Positions 9,124-16,597 of a stretch of DNA of 34,837 nucleotides are shown one piece after another (position 1 is the first letter of the stretch; each line of letters begins with the position of its first letter). The stretch is from Desulfonatronospira sp. (GTDB lineage Bacteria; Desulfobacterota; Desulfovibrionia; Desulfovibrionales; Desulfonatronovibrionaceae): NCBI GenBank assembly GCA_007125075.1, contig SLDX01000116.1, forward strand, positions 1 through 34,837. Direction: 5' to 3'. The notes below the pieces were generated by a model. The model was not told the DNA's origin and made no database searches. It was given only the letters and a program-made list of their open reading frames with translations. A program made the position numbers and the translations under genes.

Positions 9124-10770
9124 TCAAAATCTGGAGTATTTAAAGACATCTCCTGGTATGGAAAAATCCTTCCAGGGCAGGTTCTGGTGGGAAATGAGCT
9201 TCTCAGCCAGATACAGGGCTCTCTGGTACATGCTAAGTGCAAAATCCCGGTTCAGCTCAAACCTTGTGGATGTAAAAAAAGAGCGTATCAAACCCAGTGC
9301 CAGGCGGGCATCATAGGTTATATCTCCGCTTTCAGCCGCGAATTGCCGGGTGAAGGAATAGAATTCCTGATTCAGGTGATTAATCGCCTGACGTACTCCG
9401 GCATCAAAGAGAGGCTTGCGGTAATTGGAAACCAGAAATACGGCGACATCCTGTACGTAATCGCCGTAACAGGACCTGTGCAGATCGACAAAATAGACCT
9501 GCTGCTCTTTCTGGTTGTAGATGATGTTGTTGGTATTCAAGTCTCCGTGGATAAATACGCTGAAGGAAGCTCCAAGACCGTTTTCCAGCTCGGAGAGGAT
9601 CTTGATGACATGGTTCAAAGAAGGAGTAGTAAAAGAACCGATCCTTACTTCGGAAAAGTTGAATTCAGGATGAATCATCAACACATCATCGATGCGCTGT
9701 ACAAGCTGAGAGATGAATCCGGCGTTGACCGGAGTATTCTTGATGGTCTCGTCCCAGACCAGGGACAGGGTTTCTTTGAGCAGAAACAAGGCATTTTCCA
9801 TGGTTTCCCTGTGCTGGGAAATCACTGTCTCCTGCAGTGAGCAGCCCTGGAGAAACTCGAGAAGCATGGAGGCGTTATCACCGCTTTGATTGTAGCTGTA
9901 GATTTTAGGTACAAGGCTTGGAAAAATTTTTCTCCAGGCTTCAATATTCTCCTTTTCTCTGAAAATCTTCCTGGATTTACCTTCCTTGAACAGAACCGCT
10001 CTACCGCTTCTTTCCGCTGGATCCATGATTTTGCCTATCCTGCATCCGGACCTGGTTTCCCAGATGGATTCGAAGCCCACATCCTGGATGGCAATATTGT
10101 TGTTGATGGAATCCAGGCTTTCAACCAGGGCCTGATATTGATGGACCTTCAGCTTTTCCCCGAACACCGAAAAAATTATGGCTTCCCCGATATTTAAAAG
10201 AGAATCGCCCATTCTTTCCAGGTAGCGAAAAATGAACAGGCAGGTAATCAGATCGCGCTTGTCGGCTGCGGAATCCATTTCTTCAATGATCTTATCGAAG
10301 CTGCGTTTGTACAGCTTATCCACCATGAATTCAGCTCTGCATATGCTCAGAGCATGGTTCAGATCTTTGTTGAACAGGCCCGGAACCACCTCTTCCAGGG
10401 CATTGGATATCTGTTCGAAAAAAGGGGGGTAGTTGTAGGCGTGCAGAAAATCGATCCGGGAAAGATAGCCCAGCTGAGCCACGATATTCACGGAAAAGTC
10501 GCTTATTCGTTCCAGATTGGTGCTGATTATGTTTACGGCCCGGATGAAATCAACCTTTTCCTTGGTCAGGTTGCTCTGCCCGTGGATTCTGGAAAAGCAC
10601 AGGTTTTCAAGAATCGATTTATAGTTGTCAATGCGGTCGTCTCTTAATTTGACTTTGTCCACCAGATCAGGAAGAGGATCATGGATGATTTTCAAGGTGT
10701 CTTCAAGCTGTCTGCTTACTTCGAGGACCATGAAACGAATTTTTTCTTCCAGATCATGAAAATAAGGCAT
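9124..10770 (-). CDS. PhoU-like domain fused to APH-type kinase
   Basis: The 548-residue protein appears to be a fusion. Residues about 1-220 are helical and look PhoU-like, with repeated motifs such as VNIISTNLERISDFSVNIV and FIFRYLERMGDSLLNIGEA, matching the E/DR..D...N pattern that binds metal in PhoU. Residues about 235-500 resemble an aminoglycoside/choline-type phosphotransferase: the catalytic loop HGDLNTNN (His408, Asp410, Asn415) and the metal-binding VDLHR (Asp429), followed by GDYVQDVAVFL. It therefore probably phosphorylates a small molecule or protein, possibly in response to a metal or phosphate state. A ribosome site AAGGAAAAATAA precedes the ATG. It lies between an amphi-Trp gene and the ATP-grasp gene. 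The substrate is unknown. Confidence 0.82.
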   Translation of the reverse strand: MPYFHDLEEKIRFMVLEVSRQLEDTLKIIHDPLPDLVDKVKLRDDRIDNYKSILENLCFSRIHGQSNLTKEKVDFIRAVNIISTNLERISDFSVNIVAQLGYLSRIDFLHAYNYPPFFEQISNALEEVVPGLFNKDLNHALSICRAEFMVDKLYKRSFDKIIEEMDSAADKRDLITCLFIFRYLERMGDSLLNIGEAIIFSVFGEKLKVHQYQALVESLDSINNNIAIQDVGFESIWETRSGCRIGKIMDPAERSGRAVLFKEGKSRKIFREKENIEAWRKIFPSLVPKIYSYNQSGDNASMLLEFLQGCSLQETVISQHRETMENALFLLKETLSLVWDETIKNTPVNAGFISQLVQRIDDVLMIHPEFNFSEVRIGSFTTPSLNHVIKILSELENGLGASFSVFIHGDLNTNNIIYNQKEQQVYFVDLHRSCYGDYVQDVAVFLVSNYRKPLFDAGVRQAINHLNQEFYSFTRQFAAESGDITYDARLALGLIRSFFTSTRFELNRDFALSMYQRALYLAEKLISHQNLPWKDFSIPGDVFKYSRF

Positions 10771-10826
10771 TTATTTTTCCTTGTCCGCATTCAACCATGA
10801 TCTCCGGTAATGAAGTACTGTCCGGG

Positions 10827-11057
10827 TCAATCCTGGTCCGTCCATCTGAAATTAATGCTGAGCTGAATTTCTTCGTCCTTTTTCCGGGCTTTGATGGAAA
10901 GCTGAATCAAACCTCCAGGCTCCAAAATCAGGGTCTCATCCTGATGGGACAGACTGATCCTGCCATCCTGAAAACCGTCTTTAAGCGCCTCCAGGTATTT
11001 GCAGATGGTTTGTCTGTCCTGAAGAGATTCCATTGAGAATTTTTTTTCTTTGGTCAT
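10827..11057 (-). CDS. Short amphi-Trp domain protein
   Basis: This 76-residue protein is an amphi-Trp domain alone. It begins MTKEKKFSMESLQDRQTICK, continues through an amphipathic helix (YLEALKDGFQDG), a strand pair and a final QLSINFRWTDQD with the characteristic Trp. I chose the ATG at 11057. The longer frame to 11114 starts with TTG and would add a 19-residue N-terminus that does not look conserved. The ribosome site is weak. It is a diverged paralogue of the protein at 6380-6829 and sits in the same cluster. Confidence 0.8.
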   Translation of the reverse strand: MTKEKKFSMESLQDRQTICKYLEALKDGFQDGRISLSHQDETLILEPGGLIQLSIKARKKDEEIQLSINFRWTDQD

Positions 11058-11128
11058 TTTTAGTCCACGTGATGGAAAATCATTAGAATTTACCCAGGCT
11101 GCCAAACCAATCAACAGGTGTTTCAGTT

Positions 11129-12319
11129 CTATTGAAGCCTGGCCCGGTATTCTTCCAATACTTTCCAGCGGTCAAAATTGCCCACGATCAAAGCCTTTTT
11201 GATGGTCAGCTCGTTCCAGGCAGGCTGAACCCCGATTTCCCGGTAATATTTGGTCGCATCGATTTGAGTCGGATCCTTTATCTTTTCCCCCATATGCGTG
11301 TCATCACCCATGAAAACCAGCAAAGGCCTTTGAGATTTACTGCGCGATCTGTTCTGGCGGTGGATGACGTTGATCAGAAATTCGGTATATTCCTGAGATT
11401 GAGGATTCCACACTTCATAGCCGTCGATATCGTAGTCGCAAAGCAGGATCGGCCAGAACTGTTCCGGATGAGGAACAACGATGCCCGCACCAATGCTTCT
11501 TGCTTCTTCAATAACCTCCGATGTCCGGTAGAAGTAGTCCAGGCTGAAGTTGGCCTTGACGATTTTTTTCACCGCTTTGAGAAATACCTGTACCCGATTG
11601 ATGAAATACACCGGGTAGAATTGTTTCTGCTGGTCCACAAAATCGCGGAGCAGCTTGTTTTTAAAAAAGTCCCTGGAGATAGTATCCTCTTTTTCTCGCA
11701 CAAGACGATACAATTTGTGCGTCTGGATCCTGGCGAACTGAATTTCTTTTTCTCCTACCCCGGTTTCTTCTGCCGCCAGCTGCAGATAATCTTCCCATTT
11801 TGGGTCCACGAGCGTTTCCAGAAGTTCGAAAAACTGACTGGAGCGGTATTCAAAGGTATGGGCAAGCATGGATTTAAGAATATCCCCCTTGCCCGAAACA
11901 TCACTTTTAAAGTGCAGAAGGAGCTGTACCTTGCGCTTGAATCCCCTGGAGTAGCAGTCCACCTCCACTCCATGGTATAGGCCGTCGTAGGTCATAAGCT
12001 GGTTGTGCTGGGTGGGTATGATCAGTTCTTTTTCTTTGAAAGGAAAGGTGTTTTCAATACGTTTCCTGATCAGTTCCATGGGTATGTATTCAGGATGCCA
12101 GTGAACAGCTAAAACTGTTTTATGTTCCGGAAATGCCTGGACAGGATTTATTATTCTGTTGAGTTCTTCCGGAGTGAGCTGGACGCAGGTGATATCCGAA
12201 AATATCCTGTAGTCCGTTTCAGTAATGTCCTGAACTAATGCTTCAGGTTCAAGAACCTGGTCTTTGGTCCTGGAGGCGGACAGTTCAGTGTCTGGTGCCG
12301 ATTTTTGAATTTTGTGCAT
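11129..12319 (-). CDS. PHP-like histidine-rich protein of the GAK-type cluster
   Basis: I do not recognise a named family. The 396-residue protein contains several metal-ligand-like motifs in a plausible PHP-phosphoesterase order: LAVHWHPEYIP near the N-terminus, IPTQHNQLMTYDGLYHGVEVD, IGAGIVVPHPEQFWPI, CDYDIDGYEVWNPQ and FMGDDTHMGEK. Such spaced His, Asp and Glu clusters occur in PHP-type metallohydrolases and in AMP/polyphosphate-cleaving relatives. The domain assignment is inferred from motif order alone. The ATG at 12319 has no good ribosome site. A sigma-70-like promoter lies so close that the transcript might be nearly leaderless. It is the first gene of the minus-strand cluster. Confidence 0.6.
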   Translation of the reverse strand: MHKIQKSAPDTELSASRTKDQVLEPEALVQDITETDYRIFSDITCVQLTPEELNRIINPVQAFPEHKTVLAVHWHPEYIPMELIRKRIENTFPFKEKELIIPTQHNQLMTYDGLYHGVEVDCYSRGFKRKVQLLLHFKSDVSGKGDILKSMLAHTFEYRSSQFFELLETLVDPKWEDYLQLAAEETGVGEKEIQFARIQTHKLYRLVREKEDTISRDFFKNKLLRDFVDQQKQFYPVYFINRVQVFLKAVKKIVKANFSLDYFYRTSEVIEEARSIGAGIVVPHPEQFWPILLCDYDIDGYEVWNPQSQEYTEFLINVIHRQNRSRSKSQRPLLVFMGDDTHMGEKIKDPTQIDATKYYREIGVQPAWNELTIKKALIVGNFDRWKVLEEYRARLQ

Positions 12320-12327
12320 TAAAAAAA

Positions 12328-12355
12328 CTTATATGATTGTGCAGGAACTTTGCAA
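12328..12355 (-). promoter_or_regulatory. Candidate sigma-70 promoter of the GAK-type cluster
   Basis: On the minus strand TTGCAA (12355-12350) and TATAAG (12333-12328) are separated by 16 bp. They match 4/6 and 5/6 of the consensus. Transcription would start near 12321, only about two bases before the annotated ATG at 12319. It lies in the 73-bp gap between the uspA-like gene and the PHP-like gene. Confidence 0.4.
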
Positions 12356-12392
12356 CACCTAACATTCCGGATTCAGGGTTTGTGCATCTTAT

Positions 12393-12872
12393 TTAATTGC
12401 CGCGTCCTTTACTAATGCAGACGATCTGCGGATCAAATTCAGCCCTGACCACCAGAACCGAGCATTCGGCAAAGCGGACCACTCTTGAGGCATTGGAGCC
12501 GATGAAATATTCGCTTAAGGTCATGCGGTGCGCGGGCATGACGATCAAGTCCACCCCGAACTGTTTTGCTGTCTTCAGGATCCTGCGGTAGACCGTTCCC
12601 TGGGCCACAATGTGCTGAATATCGATATCGTCGGGTATGTCTTTGGTCACCTGCTCATGGAGCAGTCTTTCCGCTTCCTCCACAATGCGGTTGCCGGCAT
12701 CCGGTGGAAGGTAATGTCCGACAATGGGCATGCCCACATCAGGTACAACGGTCAGAATATGCAGCCTGGCATCACAGAAGCGGCAGAGCTCGACAGCCTT
12801 GTTCAGGGCCAGATTGCGCAGGCGTTCGTCTTCTTCCTGCAGATCCACAGGCACCAGAATGCGCGTGTACAT
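12393..12872 (-). CDS. Universal stress protein (UspA family)
   Basis: A 159-residue single UspA domain. It starts MYTRILVPVDL, has an HIVAQGTVYRRILKTAKQ segment, then VDLIVMPAHR and SNASRVVRFAECSVLVVRAE, which correspond to the ATP-binding half with the G-x9-G-S/T-like loop here altered to IGSNASRVV. It starts 6 bp after the TRAP permease stop. Its ribosome site (AAAGGAGGATAACAACCC) spans that stop codon, so the two are coupled. Usp genes often accompany TRAP transporters (for example teaD with teaABC), where they may tune transport. The role is inferred from context. Confidence 0.9.
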   Translation of the reverse strand: MYTRILVPVDLQEEDERLRNLALNKAVELCRFCDARLHILTVVPDVGMPIVGHYLPPDAGNRIVEEAERLLHEQVTKDIPDDIDIQHIVAQGTVYRRILKTAKQFGVDLIVMPAHRMTLSEYFIGSNASRVVRFAECSVLVVRAEFDPQIVCISKGRGN

Positions 12873-12878
12873 GGGTTG

Positions 12879-15110
12879 TTATCCTCCTTTATCCACGGTT
12901 TTCATGTAAGCCAGCCTTTTTTTGAGCATGATTTTCTGAAAGATGTATAGAGCAAAGAACATGCATACTCCAAGTATCTGCATGCCCAGACGGTCAAAAG
13001 GCATGTAGGCTTCAAACACGCCCGGCCTGAAAGCAGTGGAGCAGGCCAGCAGCAGGTACAGCCTTTCATACCATCTGCACTTCACGACCAGCCAGCCCTG
13101 CAGGGCCGAAGCAAAGGCGAACATGGCGATCAGTCCTGAAAAGAAGACCCAGACTATGCGCACGGGATCGTCCATCCAGATGATTCCTCCGGCCGCGGTT
13201 ACGCCGGCGATCATGAGCAGCTCAGTGTTGAACAGAAAGATAAAGGGCAGAATTATGGTCCGCAGGCTGTAGTAGAAGGCCTGCACTCCGGTTTTTATGG
13301 GATCGGACCTGGCTATGGCCGCACCGGCATAAGAAGCAAGTCCCACCGGCGGAGTGACGTCAGCCAGGATGCCGAAATAGAAGACAAAAAGATGTACAGC
13401 GATAATGGGAAAGATAATGCCCATGTCCGCGCCAAGGGTTATGATTACCGGAGCAGTCAGAGTAGCCATGATGATGTAGTTGGCTGTAGTGGGCATGCCC
13501 ATGCCCAGAATCAGGCTGGTCATGGCCGTAAAAACCAGCATGAGAGCCATATTGCCCATGGACAGAACATCGATGATGTTTACGAACCGGCCGACCAGGC
13601 CGGTGATGGTCACCACCCCGACTATGATCCCTGCTGTGGCGGTGGCAATTCCGACTGAAATCATGTTCCTGGCGCCCATGATCAGCCCGTTCCAGACATC
13701 TCTGAAGCCGTCCACAAAAGCGCCGCCGACAAAACGCTTGAGGTTGAGATTCGGATCCAGAGTACCCGTCCTGCGGTGATATCCAAGCGAAAGAAAAGCG
13801 ATAATCGGGCGCTGCATTAGCATGAGCACAATAAGACTCTGGACCGCGTACAGGGCGGAAGCAACAGGGGAGCGTCTGAGAATTACCAGATAAATAATCA
13901 GTACCGCCAGAGGTATCAAAAAATGAAGCCCCCTGAGAAAGGTCTTCCAGAATTTTGGGAGATCCTCTCGGGCAATGGCTTTAACCCCCATTTTCAGGGA
14001 TTCAAGATGCACTACATAAAGAAGGGCAAGATAGGCGATCACTGCCGGGAAAAGTGCGGCCCTGACCACGTCCAGATAGGGAATGCCTATTATCTCAGCC
14101 ATGATGAAGGCTGCCGCACCCATTATGGGCGGCATGATCTGACCGTTTGTGGAAGCTGCGACTTCAACAGCGCCGGCCTTATGACCGGGAAAGCCCACCT
14201 TTTTCATCAGAGGTATGGTGAAAGTCCCGGTGGTTACGGTATTGGCAATGGAGGAACCGGAGACCATGCCGGTCATCCCTGAAGCCAGAACCGCTGCCTT
14301 GGCCGGTCCGCCCCTGAAAGTACCCAGGGCGGAAAAAGCGATGTCGATAAAATATTTTCCTCCTCCGGCTCTTTCCAGAAGGGCTCCGAAAAGGACGAAT
14401 AAAAATACGAAAGATACGGATACTCCGAGTGGGACGCCGAAAATACCCGTGGTGGTCAGATACATGTCGCTGATGACGAAATCCATGGGCAAGCCTCTGA
14501 AGCGCAGGATTTCCGGCAGATAAGGCCCAACGAAGTTATAAATCAGAAAAATTGTGGCCAGAATGGCCAGGGCGGGTCCCAGAGCCCTTCTGGCGGCTTC
14601 GAGCAGTAAAATTATGAGGATGGTTCCCAGGATGATGTCCGTGGTATTGGGCATGCCCTGACGAAATATGAGGTTTTCGTAATCCCACCAGATATAAAGT
14701 GCCGCGGTCATGCCCAGGGCGGCGAACAGCCAATCATAAAAGGGTATGGTTTTTCTGATGGATTTACGGGCGAAAGCAGGGATTATCTTCTGGGTCCAGC
14801 TGACCCACATTGGTTTGGAGTGCTGTTTGTAGGCCGGATAAGCCAAAAATGCCAGACCTAAGGCAAAAGCGAGGTGCCAGGCCCTGGCTACGTGAGCATT
14901 TATGGGATCATGGGCGATATACAGCTGAAATCCGGACCAGACCACACAAAGAAGTATGATGATGTTTCTGGCAATAAAGCTTTTCGGGTCTCTGGCCCCG
15001 GCTTCGACCATGACCACCAGGTCTTTTGCCGCTTCCTTGGTCTGGCGTTTTTTTTCAGTTGATTTCTGTACTTCCGGGTCAACAGCTGGTTTTCCGGACT
15101 CATCGCTCAT
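12879..15110 (-). CDS. TRAP transporter fused permease (TAXI type)
   Basis: A 743-residue membrane protein in which the small (DctQ-like) and large (DctM-like) TRAP permease subunits are fused, as usual with TAXI binding proteins. A charged cytoplasmic N-terminus of about 45 residues precedes many hydrophobic segments. Typical DctM motifs are GSSIANTVTTGTFTIPLMK, NGQIMPPIMGAAAFIMAE, LGMGMPTTANYIIMATLTAP and VTPPVGLASYAGAAIA. It imports an organic acid or amino-acid-like solute using a Na+ or H+ gradient; the substrate cannot be read from sequence. AGGAAACCCAG precedes the ATG. It is followed by uspA and preceded by the binding-protein gene on the same strand. Confidence 0.93.
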   Translation of the reverse strand: MSDESGKPAVDPEVQKSTEKKRQTKEAAKDLVVMVEAGARDPKSFIARNIIILLCVVWSGFQLYIAHDPINAHVARAWHLAFALGLAFLAYPAYKQHSKPMWVSWTQKIIPAFARKSIRKTIPFYDWLFAALGMTAALYIWWDYENLIFRQGMPNTTDIILGTILIILLLEAARRALGPALAILATIFLIYNFVGPYLPEILRFRGLPMDFVISDMYLTTTGIFGVPLGVSVSFVFLFVLFGALLERAGGGKYFIDIAFSALGTFRGGPAKAAVLASGMTGMVSGSSIANTVTTGTFTIPLMKKVGFPGHKAGAVEVAASTNGQIMPPIMGAAAFIMAEIIGIPYLDVVRAALFPAVIAYLALLYVVHLESLKMGVKAIAREDLPKFWKTFLRGLHFLIPLAVLIIYLVILRRSPVASALYAVQSLIVLMLMQRPIIAFLSLGYHRRTGTLDPNLNLKRFVGGAFVDGFRDVWNGLIMGARNMISVGIATATAGIIVGVVTITGLVGRFVNIIDVLSMGNMALMLVFTAMTSLILGMGMPTTANYIIMATLTAPVIITLGADMGIIFPIIAVHLFVFYFGILADVTPPVGLASYAGAAIARSDPIKTGVQAFYYSLRTIILPFIFLFNTELLMIAGVTAAGGIIWMDDPVRIVWVFFSGLIAMFAFASALQGWLVVKCRWYERLYLLLACSTAFRPGVFEAYMPFDRLGMQILGVCMFFALYIFQKIMLKKRLAYMKTVDKGG

Positions 15111-15240
15111 CTGGGTTTCCTGTTTACTGTTGGATGTTTACATAAATTCAGCAGGAACAGCTGGCGCCGGAATCGGCAGGATGAAAAAAACAGGTTTGCC
15201 GGGTGTGGTTGCTTTTGAATTCTTCTACAAAACGGATCTT

Positions 15241-15340
15241 GACAGTCAAAAGTTCAAAGCTGAAAGCTCAAAGTAAAGACAAAAAAATCATGACAGTCAA
15301 AAGTTTAAAGCCGAGCTAAAGGTGAAGACAAAAAAATCAA
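15241..15340. repeat. Imperfect tandem repeat, two copies of about 50 bp
   Basis: Two adjacent copies begin GACAGTCAAAAGTT at 15241 and 15292 and end with GACAAAAAAATCA. The central parts differ by substitutions and small indels. The repeat sits in the 395-bp gap between the TAXI binding-protein and permease genes. Apart from this repeat and the terminator at 15465-15493, I see no gene in that gap. Confidence 0.8.
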
Positions 15341-15464
15341 TAGTTTAAAACCATTATTGCAACGGACATTCAGCCTCTTGCAGATACTCAATAAATACAA
15401 TGTGTTGTTAATGTATTTCCAGAGAACTTTTAATTGTCAAGAAACGGATCTAAAATATAAAAAA

Positions 15465-15493
15465 CCGGAGCGGAATAGTAGAACCCGCTCCGG
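15465..15493 (-). terminator. Rho-independent terminator after TAXI gene
   Basis: CCGGAGCGG and CCGCTCCGG form a perfect 9-bp stem with an 11-nt loop. Read on the minus strand, it is followed at once by TTTTTTATATTTT. It begins 12 bp after the binding-protein stop codon. It would end or attenuate transcripts before the permease gene, allowing more binding protein than permease. Confidence 0.88.
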
Positions 15494-15505
15494 CTATTGA
15501 TCAAT

Positions 15506-16465
15506 CTACATCCAGCCCTGTTCCTTGTAATACCTTTCAGCTCCGGGATGCAGGGGAGCGGAAAGACCCTGGAGCATTTCCTCAACCTGAAGGTTGCGGA
15601 AAGCGGCGTGGGAGTTTCTCAGTTCATCAAGGTTTTCAAAGACAGTCTTTACCAGGTCATAAACAACCTGCTCATCCACTTTCTCATCGCTGACCACGGT
15701 GGCGGTAACCGCGTAAGTTTCAATGTCTTCGTCCACACCGCGGTAGGTCCCGGCGGGAATGGTGGTCATGATGTAGTAAGGTCTCTCTTCGACCATTTCC
15801 TTGATTCCGGGTGAATTGATGTGCGCCATGCGGATATCCACAGAGGTTGCCGGTTCTTCAATGGCCGCGCTGGGATTGCCGATGGTGTAGAAAAATGCGT
15901 CGATGTTGCGGTCAACCAGGGCTCTGGCTGCTTCATGATGCTCCAGGCCTTCGGCGCGGAAATCATTGCCGGGTTCCAGTCCATAAATGCGCAGCACGTC
16001 CGTGGCGTTGCCGCGTTGTCCGGATCCGGGATTGCCGATGTTCACTCTTTTGCCCTTGATGTCTTCCACTTTTTCAATGCCGGTGTCTGCGCGGGCGACG
16101 AGCATGACGGTCTCAGGATGCATGCTGAACAGGCTGCGCAGACTTTTGATCGGCTTTCCTTCCCATTCAGCCGCGCCGTTGTAGGCCTGCCAGTTGCGGT
16201 CGGACTGGGCGACGCCGAAGTCAAAAGCGCCTCTTTCCAGAGCATTGATGTTGAAAACTGATCCGCCGGTGGGACGGCCGATGAAATTGTAGTTGTCTCC
16301 TTCATACTTGTTCATGATGTTGCTTATCTGCAGAGCCACCTGATAATAAACCCCGACAATGGATGCGCCCCCGAAAAGTACGTCCTGCTTGGCCTGGGTC
16401 TGGGGAGCGGAAAGAGTAAGGCCCAGTACCAGGGCCGCAAGCATAAAAATCCTTTTTCCAAACAT
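15506..16465 (-). CDS. TAXI-family TRAP solute-binding protein
   Basis: This 319-residue periplasmic protein captures substrate for the TRAP permease encoded downstream. The ATG at 16465 is chosen for its AATCAGGAGGTTCACT ribosome site. An upstream ATG at 16519 lacks one and would bury the signal peptide. The signal peptide MFGKRIFMLAALVLGLTLSA ends near QTQA-KQ. TAXI features are FGGASIVGVYYQVALQISN, GRPTGGSVFNINAL, FDFGVAQSD, VNIGNPGSGQRGNATDVL and a central AFFYTIGNPSAAIEE. A TTGACA box at 16545-16540 could belong to its promoter, though its -10 is poor. Confidence 0.95.
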   Translation of the reverse strand: MFGKRIFMLAALVLGLTLSAPQTQAKQDVLFGGASIVGVYYQVALQISNIMNKYEGDNYNFIGRPTGGSVFNINALERGAFDFGVAQSDRNWQAYNGAAEWEGKPIKSLRSLFSMHPETVMLVARADTGIEKVEDIKGKRVNIGNPGSGQRGNATDVLRIYGLEPGNDFRAEGLEHHEAARALVDRNIDAFFYTIGNPSAAIEEPATSVDIRMAHINSPGIKEMVEERPYYIMTTIPAGTYRGVDEDIETYAVTATVVSDEKVDEQVVYDLVKTVFENLDELRNSHAAFRNLQVEEMLQGLSAPLHPGAERYYKEQGWM

Positions 16466-16597
16466 AGTGAACCTCCTGATTAAATTGATGATAAGAGACA
16501 AAAGAATATTTGCGAACAATGCCCCAGTTTATGCACCTCTGTCAATAAGAGCCGTCTGTTTTTTAGAAGCATTAAGAAATCAGGGTCTGTAAGCCGT

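Noticed and set aside
11132-11980. 282-codon plus-strand frame opposite the PHP-like gene
   Set aside because: Fully antisense to a gene with coherent motifs and cluster context, with no ribosome site or recognisable product.
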